DNA of 64,000 nt from JBARKJ01 sp963698885 (GTDB lineage: Bacteria; Nitrospirota; JACRHJ01): NCBI GenBank assembly GCA_963698885.1, contig CAVOSJ010000003.1:558001-622000 (forward strand), read 5' to 3'. Shown here one piece after another: positions 28,104-36,992 of this stretch (positions are counted from its first letter, which is position 1; the number at the start of each line of letters is the position of its first letter). Below the pieces are notes generated by a model, which was not told the DNA's origin, did no database searches, and saw nothing but the letters and a program-made list of their open reading frames with translations. The position numbers were made by a program, and so were the translations under genes.

Positions 28104-29770
28104 ACCTTGAACTTCCCCATATCTTCCCGGAGGTATCCGGCCTGCCTGAGGAGCTTGCCGACCGCCTCCTCCATGTCTTTCGATATTTCCGAATTGCTCT
28201 GTGCGATTTCCAGGAACTTCTCCATTGACTTAACGATGCTGCCGCTTTCGTCGCTCTGGCTTTTCGTCGCCTGTGCGATGGTGCCGGCCATCTCGCGGGT
28301 ATCGTCGAGGCTTTTCGCGAACTCCTTGATGCCTCTGGCCTGCTCGTCCATCGCCTTCCGGACTTCCCTGGAAACGTAGCTTATCTTCTCCGCGGCGGAG
28401 GCGATGAGTTCGCTTCCCTTGCTCTGCTCCTGGGTCGCCTTCTCTATCTGCTGAATCCTCTCATGCACGTTTATGATTGCTTCCGCCACCTGCCGTACGG
28501 CCTCGGCCTGCCTTGTAGTCGCCTTCTCTATCTCCACGGCCGTCTTCATTGAGCGGTTGGACGACTCTATTATTTTTGCCAGAGCATCCGCCGCTCCCGA
28601 GGCCGTCTTAGCCCCTTCGATAACCCGTTCTTTCCCGGCGCGCATCGACTCCACCGCGGCCTGGGATTCCTCCTGGACGGACGATATCAGTTTCGCTATT
28701 TCCCCGGTGGAAGAAGAAGTGCGCTCAGCCAACTCTTTTATCTCGTTTGCCACGACCGAAAATCCTTTGCCGTGCTCTCCCGCCTGCGCCGCCAGTATCG
28801 CCGCGTTCAGCGCAAGGAGCGAGGTCTGGTTGGTTATCTCGTCTATGACCTTTATTATCTTTCCCACCTCCGCGGACCTCTGGCCGAGGCTTTCTATTAC
28901 CTCCGACGCCTGCTCCACGGTCTCCCTTATCATATCCATCGCCCCAATAGTCCTGGCGATTGCTTCGTTCCCCAGAGTATCCGCGTCACGGGAGACCTCC
29001 TGTGAAAGCGCCGCGGACATTTTCGCCTTGCCTTCAACCTGCCGGGTCGTCTCGTGTATATGTCCAACCCCGTCAGCCGTATTCGCTGCAAGCTCCGCCA
29101 GCATCTTCACGTTTTCGGCTACTTCTTTTATGGACACGTTCATTTCGGAAATCGATGAAGACGCCTCATCGACAAAACCCGCAAGGTTCGCCGTGCTCTC
29201 CGCGACGACGTCCACCTGCGCGGCCATTTCAGTGACTGTCGCGGAGCTGTCCGCGGATGTTATGTTAAGGCTCTCCGCGCTGCCGGCTACGTCCTGGACA
29301 GAGCGGTCCATCCGCTCAAGGGCCCGGAAATTCTCATTCGTCGCCTCCCCCTGCTCTTTGGCGCCGGCTGCGAAAATATCGGTTTTTTTCCGTATCTCAT
29401 CCGTAAGCTTCAGCAGGAGGTCGGATTTATCGCCCGTGCTCGCCACAAGGTCGTGCAGCCTTTCCATGAAAAGGTTTATAAATGCCGCCATCTCACCCAG
29501 CTCATCGTTGCTGGAAAGGTCCAGCCTCTGCGTAAGGTCAGCCTCGTTCCCGGCCATATTGCCCATCATGTCCCTCATCCTGAGCACGGGCCGAAGCACC
29601 ATCCTGTCAAAGCTGAACGTCATGACGAATAGAGTAAATACGGCAAGCACCGATACGACCGGGAGAATCCAGGAAGGATGACTGGAGGAAAGGTAGATGA
29701 AAGCGCCCAACCACATTATCATCAGACAAACAATGACAATCCCGAGTTTTAACCTGAGTCCCCTTATCAC
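28100..29770 (-). CDS. Methyl-accepting chemotaxis protein
   Basis: 556 residues. Two adjacent N-terminal helices (about 8-28 and 35-52) with almost no periplasmic loop, HAMP (about 55-110), then a long coiled-coil signalling domain with the conserved hairpin EITNQTSLLALNAAILAAQA and VVANEIKELAERTSSSTGEI. The lack of a ligand-binding loop suggests sensing of a cytoplasmic or membrane signal. It starts at a GTG that overlaps the mtnA stop and is itself overlapped by mltA. No other chemotaxis genes are in the window. Confidence 0.92.
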   Translation of the reverse strand: MIRGLRLKLGIVIVCLMIMWLGAFIYLSSSHPSWILPVVSVLAVFTLFVMTFSFDRMVLRPVLRMRDMMGNMAGNEADLTQRLDLSSNDELGEMAAFINLFMERLHDLVASTGDKSDLLLKLTDEIRKKTDIFAAGAKEQGEATNENFRALERMDRSVQDVAGSAESLNITSADSSATVTEMAAQVDVVAESTANLAGFVDEASSSISEMNVSIKEVAENVKMLAELAANTADGVGHIHETTRQVEGKAKMSAALSQEVSRDADTLGNEAIARTIGAMDMIRETVEQASEVIESLGQRSAEVGKIIKVIDEITNQTSLLALNAAILAAQAGEHGKGFSVVANEIKELAERTSSSTGEIAKLISSVQEESQAAVESMRAGKERVIEGAKTASGAADALAKIIESSNRSMKTAVEIEKATTRQAEAVRQVAEAIINVHERIQQIEKATQEQSKGSELIASAAEKISYVSREVRKAMDEQARGIKEFAKSLDDTREMAGTIAQATKSQSDESGSIVKSMEKFLEIAQSNSEISKDMEEAVGKLLRQAGYLREDMGKFKV

Positions 29771-30843
29771 GAACCGCCCTCCCGCTTGATCCTCACCTTG
29801 TCCAGGTCTATCCCGCTGTCCCCGAGCTTCCTTATATCCCTGGGCAAAAACGCCCCTTTCTCCGTTACAATGGCCGTTATGTATTTAGCCGGAGTTACGT
29901 CAAAGGCGGGGTTCTTTACCTTTACCCCAAGAGGCGCAATGCAGAGCTTCCCGCAGATGTCGGTAACTTCGCCGGATGGCCTTTCCTCTATCGGGATGTG
30001 CTCGCCGGACGGCATGGAGAGGTCTATCGTCGAGGTCGGCGCGGCGACGTAAAAAGGTATCCCGTGCTCTCTGCAAAGGACGGCGACGGTATAAGTGCCG
30101 ATTTTATTAGCCACGTCCCCGTTCCGTACCGTCCTGTCCGTCCCCACTATAGCCAGGTCTATCTCGCCTTTCTTCATGAAATAGCCTGCCATATTGTCCG
30201 TGATAAGGGTCACGTCTATGCCGTCCTGCATTAGCTCCCAGGCGGTCAACCTGGCGCCCTGGAGCACCGGCCTGGTCTCGTCCGCAAATACCTTTATCTT
30301 TTTTCCCTGCTCCACAGCCACCCGGATAGGGGCGGTTGCGGTCCCGTATCCTCCGGTAGCCAGCGACCCCGCGTTGCAGTGGGTAAGGATGGTGTCGCCG
30401 TCACGGATGAATCCCGCGCCGAACTCCCCAATGGCGCGGTTTATTTTAACGTCCTCTTCAAGCACTTTCTGGGCTTCAAGAGCAAGCAACTCCTTCACCT
30501 TATCCACGCCCGCGTCGCGGTTCGCGAGGGCAAAGCGCTTCATCCTGTCTATCGCCCAGAAGAGGTTGACGGCGGTCGGCCTCTGGGCGGCTAAGTGGTC
30601 GCATGCAGGCATTAATTTCTGGTAAAAGCTATCGAAATCCTTCGCCTCTATATCGTTAGCCGCAAGCGCGACCCCCATTGCCGCGGCAATCCCGATCGCG
30701 GGCGCGCCGCGTATCCAGAGTTCCTTAATGCCCTTTGCTATGGTTATATAGTCCGCGCAGTCCACGTAAGCCACCTCGCCGGGAAGCTTCGTCTGGTCCA
30801 GCATGCAGACTTTTCCGTCCTTCCATTCTATTGCAGGTATCAT
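29767..30843 (-). CDS. mtnA: S-methyl-5-thioribose-1-phosphate isomerase
   Basis: Methionine salvage enzyme converting MTR-1-P to MTRu-1-P. 358 residues with RGAPAIGIAAAMGVALAA, THCNAGSLATGGYGTATAPI (containing the catalytic Cys) and the catalytic Asp region GTDRTVRNGDVANKIGTY. It is the first gene of a three-gene, end-overlapping group with an MCP and mltA. Confidence 0.95.
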   Translation of the reverse strand: MIPAIEWKDGKVCMLDQTKLPGEVAYVDCADYITIAKGIKELWIRGAPAIGIAAAMGVALAANDIEAKDFDSFYQKLMPACDHLAAQRPTAVNLFWAIDRMKRFALANRDAGVDKVKELLALEAQKVLEEDVKINRAIGEFGAGFIRDGDTILTHCNAGSLATGGYGTATAPIRVAVEQGKKIKVFADETRPVLQGARLTAWELMQDGIDVTLITDNMAGYFMKKGEIDLAIVGTDRTVRNGDVANKIGTYTVAVLCREHGIPFYVAAPTSTIDLSMPSGEHIPIEERPSGEVTDICGKLCIAPLGVKVKNPAFDVTPAKYITAIVTEKGAFLPRDIRKLGDSGIDLDKVRIKREGGS

Positions 30844-31109
30844 CTTTTAAGTAACCCTCATGTTTTAAACAGAAATCGGAATCTGTCGCATTTTAACCCT
30901 CCCGCAGCCGTTTTGTCAATAGAGTCAAACATAACCCATTGCGTTTGAGCATTTTCATTGTTATACTTGACACGTGCATATACGGTTCTTTCTCATCCCA
31001 TTTCCGGCTGCTTAAACAGGAAGCGCGCCCATTTCGGGGGGACCTTGCCGCTTGGGAGGATGACAAAGGACATGGTTGATTATATTCAGATAAATGGAGG
31101 AATGGTCTT

Positions 31110-31391
31110 ATGAAGAAATTTTTGCTGGTTATTTCAGCAATATCTCTTGCGGCGGCTTTGTCGCCGGCCTGGGCGGACGCGCCGAAACAGTGCACCAAAG
31201 GCACATGCGGCATGGAAGAAAAAGCGGCGGCCGTAAAGGAAACCACGGTTGACCCGGTATGCGGCATGGACGCGAAGGACTCGAAATACCAGGAAAAGTA
31301 CGACGGGAAGACCTATCACTTCTGCAGCGCTAACTGCAAGAAGGCTTTCGATAAGAATCCTTCCAAATACATTGAGCAAAAGAAGAAGTAA
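31110..31391 (+). CDS. Secreted YHS-domain protein
   Basis: 93 residues. Signal peptide MKKFLLVISAISLAAALSPA with cleavage after AWA, then a Cys pair (QCTKGTC) and a YHS domain (VDPVCGMD ... YHFCSANCKKAFDKNPSKY). YHS domains bind transition metals, often copper, and are found in metal transporters and chaperones. It is the first gene of a plus-strand group encoding periplasmic redox and metal proteins. Confidence 0.88.
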   Translation: MKKFLLVISAISLAAALSPAWADAPKQCTKGTCGMEEKAAAVKETTVDPVCGMDAKDSKYQEKYDGKTYHFCSANCKKAFDKNPSKYIEQKKK

Positions 31392-31424
31392 AAGAGGGGC
31401 CAAAAGAAATCAATGGGGGGTTCA

Positions 31425-31997
31425 ATGTCCTATCTCAAAATGGCGGCGATAACGGCGGCAGCGGTATTTTTATTTTTTCAGTTTGGTTGCGAGAAAAAGG
31501 AAGCGCGTACGGCCGCGCCAAGTGAAAACACGCAGGCGGCTATGCCGTCGGCGGGCTCGGTTTCCGCTGGCGCTATAAAATGGATGAGCTTTAACGACGG
31601 CGTCAACGAATCAAAAAAGTCCGGAAAACCGGTCATGATCGACTTTTACACCTCCTGGTGCAAATATTGTAAATTGCTCGACGATACGACCTATAAAGAC
31701 CCAGGGGTCGCGCAGACTGTCAACGGCAGCTTCATAGCGATCAAGGTCAACGCGGAAGGCGAAAACAAAGTAACGTACGAGGGCGCATCGATGACCGAGA
31801 GGGACCTGGCCTCAAAGTTCGGCGTGACAGGCTTTCCGAGCATCTGGTTCCTTGACGGAAAACAGCAGAAAATCGGACAGATCCCGGGCTACGAATCCGC
31901 CCAGGACTTCAAGCCCAAGCTCACTTACATTTCGAGCGGCGCTTACGGGAAGGGTACCAAATTCGAAGACTACCTTAAATCTGTTGGGGGAAAATAA
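31425..31997 (+). CDS. Thioredoxin-like lipoprotein (CxxC type)
   Basis: 190 residues from the ATG at 31425, preferred over 31413 because GGGGGG lies just upstream. An N-terminal hydrophobic segment ends in a Cys (FQFGC, residue 22), a possible lipobox. The thioredoxin_7-type domain has the active site WCKYC (Cys 79 and 82) and the cis-Pro loop GVTGFPSIWFLDG. It should act in the periplasm and receive electrons from the CcdA-like protein two genes downstream. Confidence 0.85.
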   Translation: MSYLKMAAITAAAVFLFFQFGCEKKEARTAAPSENTQAAMPSAGSVSAGAIKWMSFNDGVNESKKSGKPVMIDFYTSWCKYCKLLDDTTYKDPGVAQTVNGSFIAIKVNAEGENKVTYEGASMTERDLASKFGVTGFPSIWFLDGKQQKIGQIPGYESAQDFKPKLTYISSGAYGKGTKFEDYLKSVGGK

Positions 31998-32587
31998 TGC
32001 GTCACCATACGGCGGTTAAGAAGGCAGTTTTGTTAACTCTTCTGCTGACGGCTTTTGTCCTGCCCGCATGCGCGGCAACGGTAGACAAGTCCGAAGTGGA
32101 GCAGAAGTCAAATCCGGTGAAAGACCTCCACCAGGAGGCCGTAAATGAGGCGGCGGCGGAGAATAACAAGCTCCAGTGGTCTTCATACGACGACGCTCTC
32201 GTGAAGGCCCGGAAAGAGAATAAATTCGTGATGGTGGATTTCTTTGCCCAGTGGTGCAAGTGGTGCAAGGAACTGGACAAAACCACCTATTCCGACCCGA
32301 AGGTGGCCCAGGCTTTAAACGCGGATTTCGTGCCGGTGAAGGTGGATTCCGAATCGAAGGATAAAGTAACCTACGAGATGCGCCAGATAACCATGTCCGA
32401 GCTTGCGGACAAGTACAAGGTAGCGAGCTATCCCACCGTATATTTTCTGGACAAGGACGGGAACAAGGCCGCCGTGCTGAACGGCTATCTCGCGCCGGAC
32501 GAGTTTCTAAAATACCTGCAGTTTATAAAGACCGGGAAATACAAGGAGATGACGTGGGACGAATACGTCTCGAAAGGGGCGAAATAA
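31997..32587 (+). CDS. Second thioredoxin-like lipoprotein
   Basis: 196 residues, start overlapping the previous stop (TAATG). Lipobox VLPAC (Cys 25), active site WCKWC, cis-Pro loop KVASYPTVYFLD. It is a clear paralogue of the preceding protein, with a similar length and the same domain order. A tandem pair suggests different partners or a relay. Confidence 0.87.
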   Translation: MRHHTAVKKAVLLTLLLTAFVLPACAATVDKSEVEQKSNPVKDLHQEAVNEAAAENNKLQWSSYDDALVKARKENKFVMVDFFAQWCKWCKELDKTTYSDPKVAQALNADFVPVKVDSESKDKVTYEMRQITMSELADKYKVASYPTVYFLDKDGNKAAVLNGYLAPDEFLKYLQFIKTGKYKEMTWDEYVSKGAK

Positions 32588-32592
32588 AATAG

Positions 32593-33324
32593 ATGTTCAC
32601 GTATGGGGTCACTTACCTGATGGCCTTTTCCGCCGGACTTCTGTCTTTTTTTTCGCCGTGCGTCCTGCCGCTTATCCCTGCTTACCTCTCATATATCACG
32701 GGGATGTCCATACAGGAGTACCAGAGTAACCTTGAAAAATCAGCCCAGCGCAGGGTGGTGCTGAAGACTCTTTGTTTCATCGCCGGGTTCGCCTTTATTT
32801 TTATAGTCGTTTTCGGCGCGGGGACAACCCTTCTCTCCGGGGCGCTGAGGGAACACAGGAGTCTTGTCGGCAAGATTGGCGGGGTATTGATCTTTTTGTT
32901 CGGACTTCATTTCCTGGGCGTATTCAAATTAAAATGGCTGTACAAGGAGAAGCGGGCACATATCCATAAAATTCCCTCCGGCTATCTCGGCTCGTTCATC
33001 GTCGGCATAGCCTTCTCCGCCGGGTGGACGCCCTGCGTCGGGCCTATACTCGCTTCCATTGTCGGCATGGGCCTTTCCTCCCAGAGTCAATGGGAAGCCA
33101 TACGGCTGCTCTCACTTTACACGCTGGGCCTTGCGCTGCCGTTTTTCCTGACGTCTCTTGCGATTAACTTCTTCATGCCCCTCTTTAACCGCGTAAAACA
33201 CCACTTCAGGATTATAGAAGTCGCGACCGCCCTGCTCCTAATTTCCGTTGGCGCGCTGATGTTCTTCGGGCAGTTCGAGTCCTTATCCGGCAATATAATG
33301 CATTATCTGAAAATCGGAGTCTGA
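32593..33324 (+). CDS. ccdA: CcdA/DsbD-type transmembrane thiol electron transporter
   Basis: 243 residues, about six transmembrane helices. The two functional cysteines lie in FFSPCVLPLIPAYLSY (first helix) and GWTPCVGPILAS (fourth). The family carries electrons from cytoplasmic thioredoxin to periplasmic thiol proteins. Directly preceded by two CxxC lipoproteins, which are the likely acceptors. Confidence 0.92.
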   Translation: MFTYGVTYLMAFSAGLLSFFSPCVLPLIPAYLSYITGMSIQEYQSNLEKSAQRRVVLKTLCFIAGFAFIFIVVFGAGTTLLSGALREHRSLVGKIGGVLIFLFGLHFLGVFKLKWLYKEKRAHIHKIPSGYLGSFIVGIAFSAGWTPCVGPILASIVGMGLSSQSQWEAIRLLSLYTLGLALPFFLTSLAINFFMPLFNRVKHHFRIIEVATALLLISVGALMFFGQFESLSGNIMHYLKIGV

Positions 33325-33327
33325 TAA

Positions 33328-33537
33328 ATGAAGACGATTAAGCTTTCGGTATCTGGAATGACCTGCGGCCACTGCGCGATGCACGTGGAGAACGCGCTCA
33401 AGGACCTGGCTGGAGTTTCTACCGCAAAAGTGGACCTGCAGGAGAAATCAGCCGAGGTCACTTACGATGAAGCGGCGGTCGATACAAAGAAGATGGCGGA
33501 GGCGGTCGCGGAGGCGGGCTATAAAGTAGAAAAATAA
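33328..33537 (+). CDS. Heavy-metal-associated (CopZ/MerP-like) protein
   Basis: 69 residues, one HMA domain with GMTCGHC (Cys 13 and 16) and the typical ferredoxin-like beta-alpha-beta pattern. No signal peptide, so cytoplasmic. It binds soft metals such as Cu(I) or Hg(II). It lies 3 bases after ccdA and closes the group, supporting a metal-related role for the whole set. Confidence 0.92.
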   Translation: MKTIKLSVSGMTCGHCAMHVENALKDLAGVSTAKVDLQEKSAEVTYDEAAVDTKKMAEAVAEAGYKVEK

Positions 33538-33579
33538 CCGGGGGTGCCGGGCCTGGGGGATATTCGGCCGAGGTTCGTA

Positions 33580-34440
33580 TTATTCATCTTCCGGCATTTG
33601 CGGCTCCGGCGCTTCCGGCGGCTCCGGCATTTCCGGCACGCCTATCACCCTCCCCGCCTCATTCGGCGGAAACAGCGGTTGTCCCTTCCTTTCGAGTTCT
33701 ATCTCCACCTGCACCTTTACAGCTGCCGGGACCGACGGGTCATTGTACAGGTAGCGCTGGTCAAACGAGTTCATCCCCCGCACGAATTCGATCGCCCGCT
33801 CGACTGGCGTAAGCGGGTTCCGTGAAAGCGCGAACCTGACGGATTTATACGCGGACCATTTTTGATGCGCCGAGATAATTTCGATCGTGGTTGCCGGCGT
33901 TTTTTTATGGTTTATCGCCCACAGCGCCACCGCCTCATTCATCAGGGTATTCTCAAAGCACGCCTTTACCACCATCGGGTTTCCCTCTGCAAGCAGGTAC
34001 TTCACCACCTCTTCCGAGACCTGCCTGGCAAGGGATATCTTTATTCCCGGCGGCAGCATTGGAAGCTTCTCTTTTATTATCCCCTCCGCAGCCTGCCTGA
34101 GCTCGGTAGGAATCGCCTTATTCCGCGTGACGAACCCCAAATCCCGCAGCCTTAAATCCCTAAGGAAACTAAGCGCCATCCGCCTCGGAGTCTTCGGGTT
34201 CGTGACAAGCGCGAGCTTTACCCGGTAGCCCTCCGGCCCGAATTTCCTTGCCCCCACCGCTTCCAGGATGACGCCGGCCAGGTCTCGCCTCTTCGCCAGG
34301 ACGACCAGGTGTTCCTCGTTAATATTGCGGTTAGCGAGCAGCGAGAGGATGACCTTGTCGGAGGGGTCTTTCAGGAATTTGCCGATGCCCTCCGTATCCG
34401 CATCGATGGCGTCACGGACTCTTTTTTCTATTTCGTCCAT
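33580..34440 (-). CDS. Hypothetical helical-repeat protein
   Basis: 286 residues, soluble, with repeated helical units of the type LLANRNINEEHLVVLAKR and ALVTNPKTPRRMALSFL that look like HEAT/leucine-rich-variant repeats. The C-terminus is a Pro/Glu-rich tail. Function unknown. It stands convergent to the metal/redox group and downstream of the formate dehydrogenase operon on the same strand. Confidence 0.6.
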   Translation of the reverse strand: MDEIEKRVRDAIDADTEGIGKFLKDPSDKVILSLLANRNINEEHLVVLAKRRDLAGVILEAVGARKFGPEGYRVKLALVTNPKTPRRMALSFLRDLRLRDLGFVTRNKAIPTELRQAAEGIIKEKLPMLPPGIKISLARQVSEEVVKYLLAEGNPMVVKACFENTLMNEAVALWAINHKKTPATTIEIISAHQKWSAYKSVRFALSRNPLTPVERAIEFVRGMNSFDQRYLYNDPSVPAAVKVQVEIELERKGQPLFPPNEAGRVIGVPEMPEPPEAPEPQMPEDE

Positions 34441-34495
34441 GTATTATTTTAAAAGAAAATGGAACCGGTAATCAAGGAATCTTTCGGAGGCTTTC

Positions 34496-36976
34496 TTATG
34501 CCTTCGCGATTTTTACCGCGCTGACTTTGTACTCCGGTATCTTCGCCAGCGGGTCCACGTTGGCCGAGGTCAGGACGTTCGCGGACGCCTCGGCGAAATG
34601 GAAGGGTATGAATACTACTCCCTTTGTCACGCGCTCGGTGACCCGCGCTTTTATCTTTATCTCGCCCCGGCGCGACGCAACCTTCAGAAAATCTCCCTCG
34701 CCTACCTTCAACTTTGTGGCGTCTTTCGGATTTATCTCGACAAACGCCTCCGGGACGATATGGTTTAAGCCCCCGACGCGCCTCGTCATAGTGCCGGTAT
34801 GGTAATGCTGGAGTATCCTGCCTGTCGTAAGAAGGAAGGGATATTCCTTGTCCGGGTTTTCGGCGGGCGGCCTGAAACTCACGGCGTGGAACTTGCCAAG
34901 ACCCCGCGTGAATTTCTCCGTGTGAAGTATCGGCGTCCCCGGATGGTCCGGCGTCGGGCACGGCCAGCATAGTCCGCCGGTCTCCTCCAGCCTCCCATGT
35001 CCCATGCCGGCGTATTGAGGCGTGAGGGTCGCCATTTCGCGGAATATGTTGCGCGTGGAATTAAATTTAAATCCGGTGAGCCCCATCGTTTCCGCGATTA
35101 GCTTTACAATCTCCGAGTCCGCCTTCGCCTCCCCCGGCGCCGGTATAGCAGAACGGACAAGCTGGACGCGCCGCTCCGTATTTGTGAAAGTGCCGTCTTT
35201 CTCCGCCCATGAGAACGCGGGCAGGACCACGTCCGCGAGCTGGGCCGTCTCGGTCAGGAATATATCCTGCACTACCAGGAAGTCCACCTTCTTGAGCGCC
35301 TTCTTCACATGGGTTGAATCCGGGTCGGAAAGCACCGGGTTCTCCCCCATGATATACAGTGTATTTATTGTCCCGTGCGAAACGGCGTCCATTATCTCGG
35401 TGACTGTAAGGCCGGGCTTATCGGGCAGCTTTGTACCCCAGGCCTTCTCGAACTTTTCCCTTGCAGCCGCATCCGCGACGTTCTGGTATCCGGGATAAAC
35501 GTTAGGGAGCGCCCCCATGTCGCATGCGCCCTGCACGTTGTTCTGGCCCCGGAGCGGATATACTCCCGTCCCGGTCCTGCCGATGTTGCCGGTCAGCATC
35601 GCGATATTGGCCACGGAGAGGACGTTGTCAACGCCGGTCGTGTGCTGGGTGATGCCCATGGAATAGACGAAGCACGAGGCATTTGAACGCGCCAGCATGG
35701 TCCCGGCATTGCGGATCTGCTCGGCAGGGACTCCGGTAATCTCGGATGCCATCTCCGGAGTGAAATCCTTTATCGAGTTATAGAATTCTTCGTAATTTTC
35801 CGTCCGGTCTTTTATGAACGACCTGTGCTTCTGGTGGTGCTTTTGGACGATGACGTTCATCAATCCGTTGAGCAGGGCGACGTCCGTGCCGGGCTTCTGC
35901 CTCATCCATACCGATGCGTAATCGGCAAGCTCAATCTTCCTCGGGTCGCAGAGTATAACCTTAGCGCCCCGCTCCCGGACGGCCTTCTTTATCCGAAGAC
36001 CAATTATGGGGTGCGATTCGGTGGTATTGGAGCCGATGACGAATATTATCTCCGCATTTTCCAGGTCGGCGATGGAGTTCGTCATAGCGCCGCTGCCGAA
36101 GGCCATAAGGAGACCCGTTACCGTGGACGCGTGACAGAGCCTCGCGCAGTGGTCTACGTTATTCGTCCCCATACCCATGCGGGCGAACTTCTGAAAAATA
36201 TAGTTCTCTTCGTTGGTGCAGCGGGCGGATGATAGCGCGGCGAACGAATCGGGATCCTTCTTCTTTGCGGCGGAAAACTTTTTCGCTATAAGCTTCAGGA
36301 CCTCGCCCCACGACGCCTGCCGGAATTTCGGCGCGGCTTTTTTCGAGCTGGTGCGGATGAGCGGTTTTTTGAGCCTGTCCGGGCTGTTCACGAACTCATA
36401 CCCGAAACGCCCCTTGACGCACAGGCTCCCATTGTTGGAACCCCTGCCGACGGAAGATGTTATCTTGGCTATGACCCCGTCCTTGGAATTTATCTCCATA
36501 ACGCAGCCGCAGCCGCAGTACGCGCAGGTGGTCTCCGTCTTCTTCAGCAGGAAATCGCGCCAGGTACGGTCCTTTGTATATGTATCTTTCTCGACAAGGG
36601 CGCCGACCGGACAGACGGAGACGCAGTGGCCGCAGAAACTGCAGCCGGTATCTTTAAGCGGCTGGTTGAACGCGGGCTCCACCTTTGTCCCATACCCGCG
36701 GTTGGACAGCGTCAGGACCCCCCTGCCCTCGACCTCCTGGCAGATGCGGACGCACTTGCCGCACATCACGCACTTGTTGTTGTCCCGGACTATGAAGGGG
36801 TCGGTGAGGACGGTTTCATAGTTGTGGTTTTCGCCACCGAACCTGCCTTTTTTCGGGAAGGCCACCACTTCAATATTGGATATGCCGTCGTGGGCCTCGG
36901 CGCAGGCGTCTTCGCAGGTTTTGCAGTTTATGCATTTATCCGGGTGCGTAAAAAGAACTCTGTTTTCTTTCGCCAT
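34496..36976 (-). CDS. fdhA: Formate dehydrogenase catalytic (alpha) subunit, Cys form
   Basis: 826 residues. Residues 15-25 hold CxxCxxCxxxC; further 4Fe-4S ferredoxin clusters follow (CVMCGKCVRIC, CSFCGHCVSVCPVG). The molybdopterin oxidoreductase part begins with CAYCGCGCVMEI and SLCVKGRFGYEF. The metal ligand lies in DHCARLCHAST and is a Cys codon, not selenocysteine TGA. The C-terminal molydopterin-binding domain (TTGRILQHYHTGTMTRR) is complete. With the three genes upstream it forms a soluble NAD-linked enzyme oxidising formate or reducing CO2. Confidence 0.92.
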   Translation of the reverse strand: MAKENRVLFTHPDKCINCKTCEDACAEAHDGISNIEVVAFPKKGRFGGENHNYETVLTDPFIVRDNNKCVMCGKCVRICQEVEGRGVLTLSNRGYGTKVEPAFNQPLKDTGCSFCGHCVSVCPVGALVEKDTYTKDRTWRDFLLKKTETTCAYCGCGCVMEINSKDGVIAKITSSVGRGSNNGSLCVKGRFGYEFVNSPDRLKKPLIRTSSKKAAPKFRQASWGEVLKLIAKKFSAAKKKDPDSFAALSSARCTNEENYIFQKFARMGMGTNNVDHCARLCHASTVTGLLMAFGSGAMTNSIADLENAEIIFVIGSNTTESHPIIGLRIKKAVRERGAKVILCDPRKIELADYASVWMRQKPGTDVALLNGLMNVIVQKHHQKHRSFIKDRTENYEEFYNSIKDFTPEMASEITGVPAEQIRNAGTMLARSNASCFVYSMGITQHTTGVDNVLSVANIAMLTGNIGRTGTGVYPLRGQNNVQGACDMGALPNVYPGYQNVADAAAREKFEKAWGTKLPDKPGLTVTEIMDAVSHGTINTLYIMGENPVLSDPDSTHVKKALKKVDFLVVQDIFLTETAQLADVVLPAFSWAEKDGTFTNTERRVQLVRSAIPAPGEAKADSEIVKLIAETMGLTGFKFNSTRNIFREMATLTPQYAGMGHGRLEETGGLCWPCPTPDHPGTPILHTEKFTRGLGKFHAVSFRPPAENPDKEYPFLLTTGRILQHYHTGTMTRRVGGLNHIVPEAFVEINPKDATKLKVGEGDFLKVASRRGEIKIKARVTERVTKGVVFIPFHFAEASANVLTSANVDPLAKIPEYKVSAVKIAKA

Positions 36977-36992
36977 CTATGCGGTCCCCTCG

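Noticed and set aside
28473..29681. 402-codon open frame on the plus strand opposite the chemoreceptor
   Set aside because: Ser/Ala-rich antisense reading of the MCP coiled coil; the minus frame has clear HAMP and signalling motifs and coupled ends.
30844..31109. SAM or other riboswitch upstream of mtnA or the YHS gene
   Set aside because: No conserved riboswitch core could be recognised in the divergent gap.
34496..36976. Selenocysteine in the formate dehydrogenase
   Set aside because: The metal-ligand codon in the RLCH motif is a Cys codon, and no in-frame TGA occurs.
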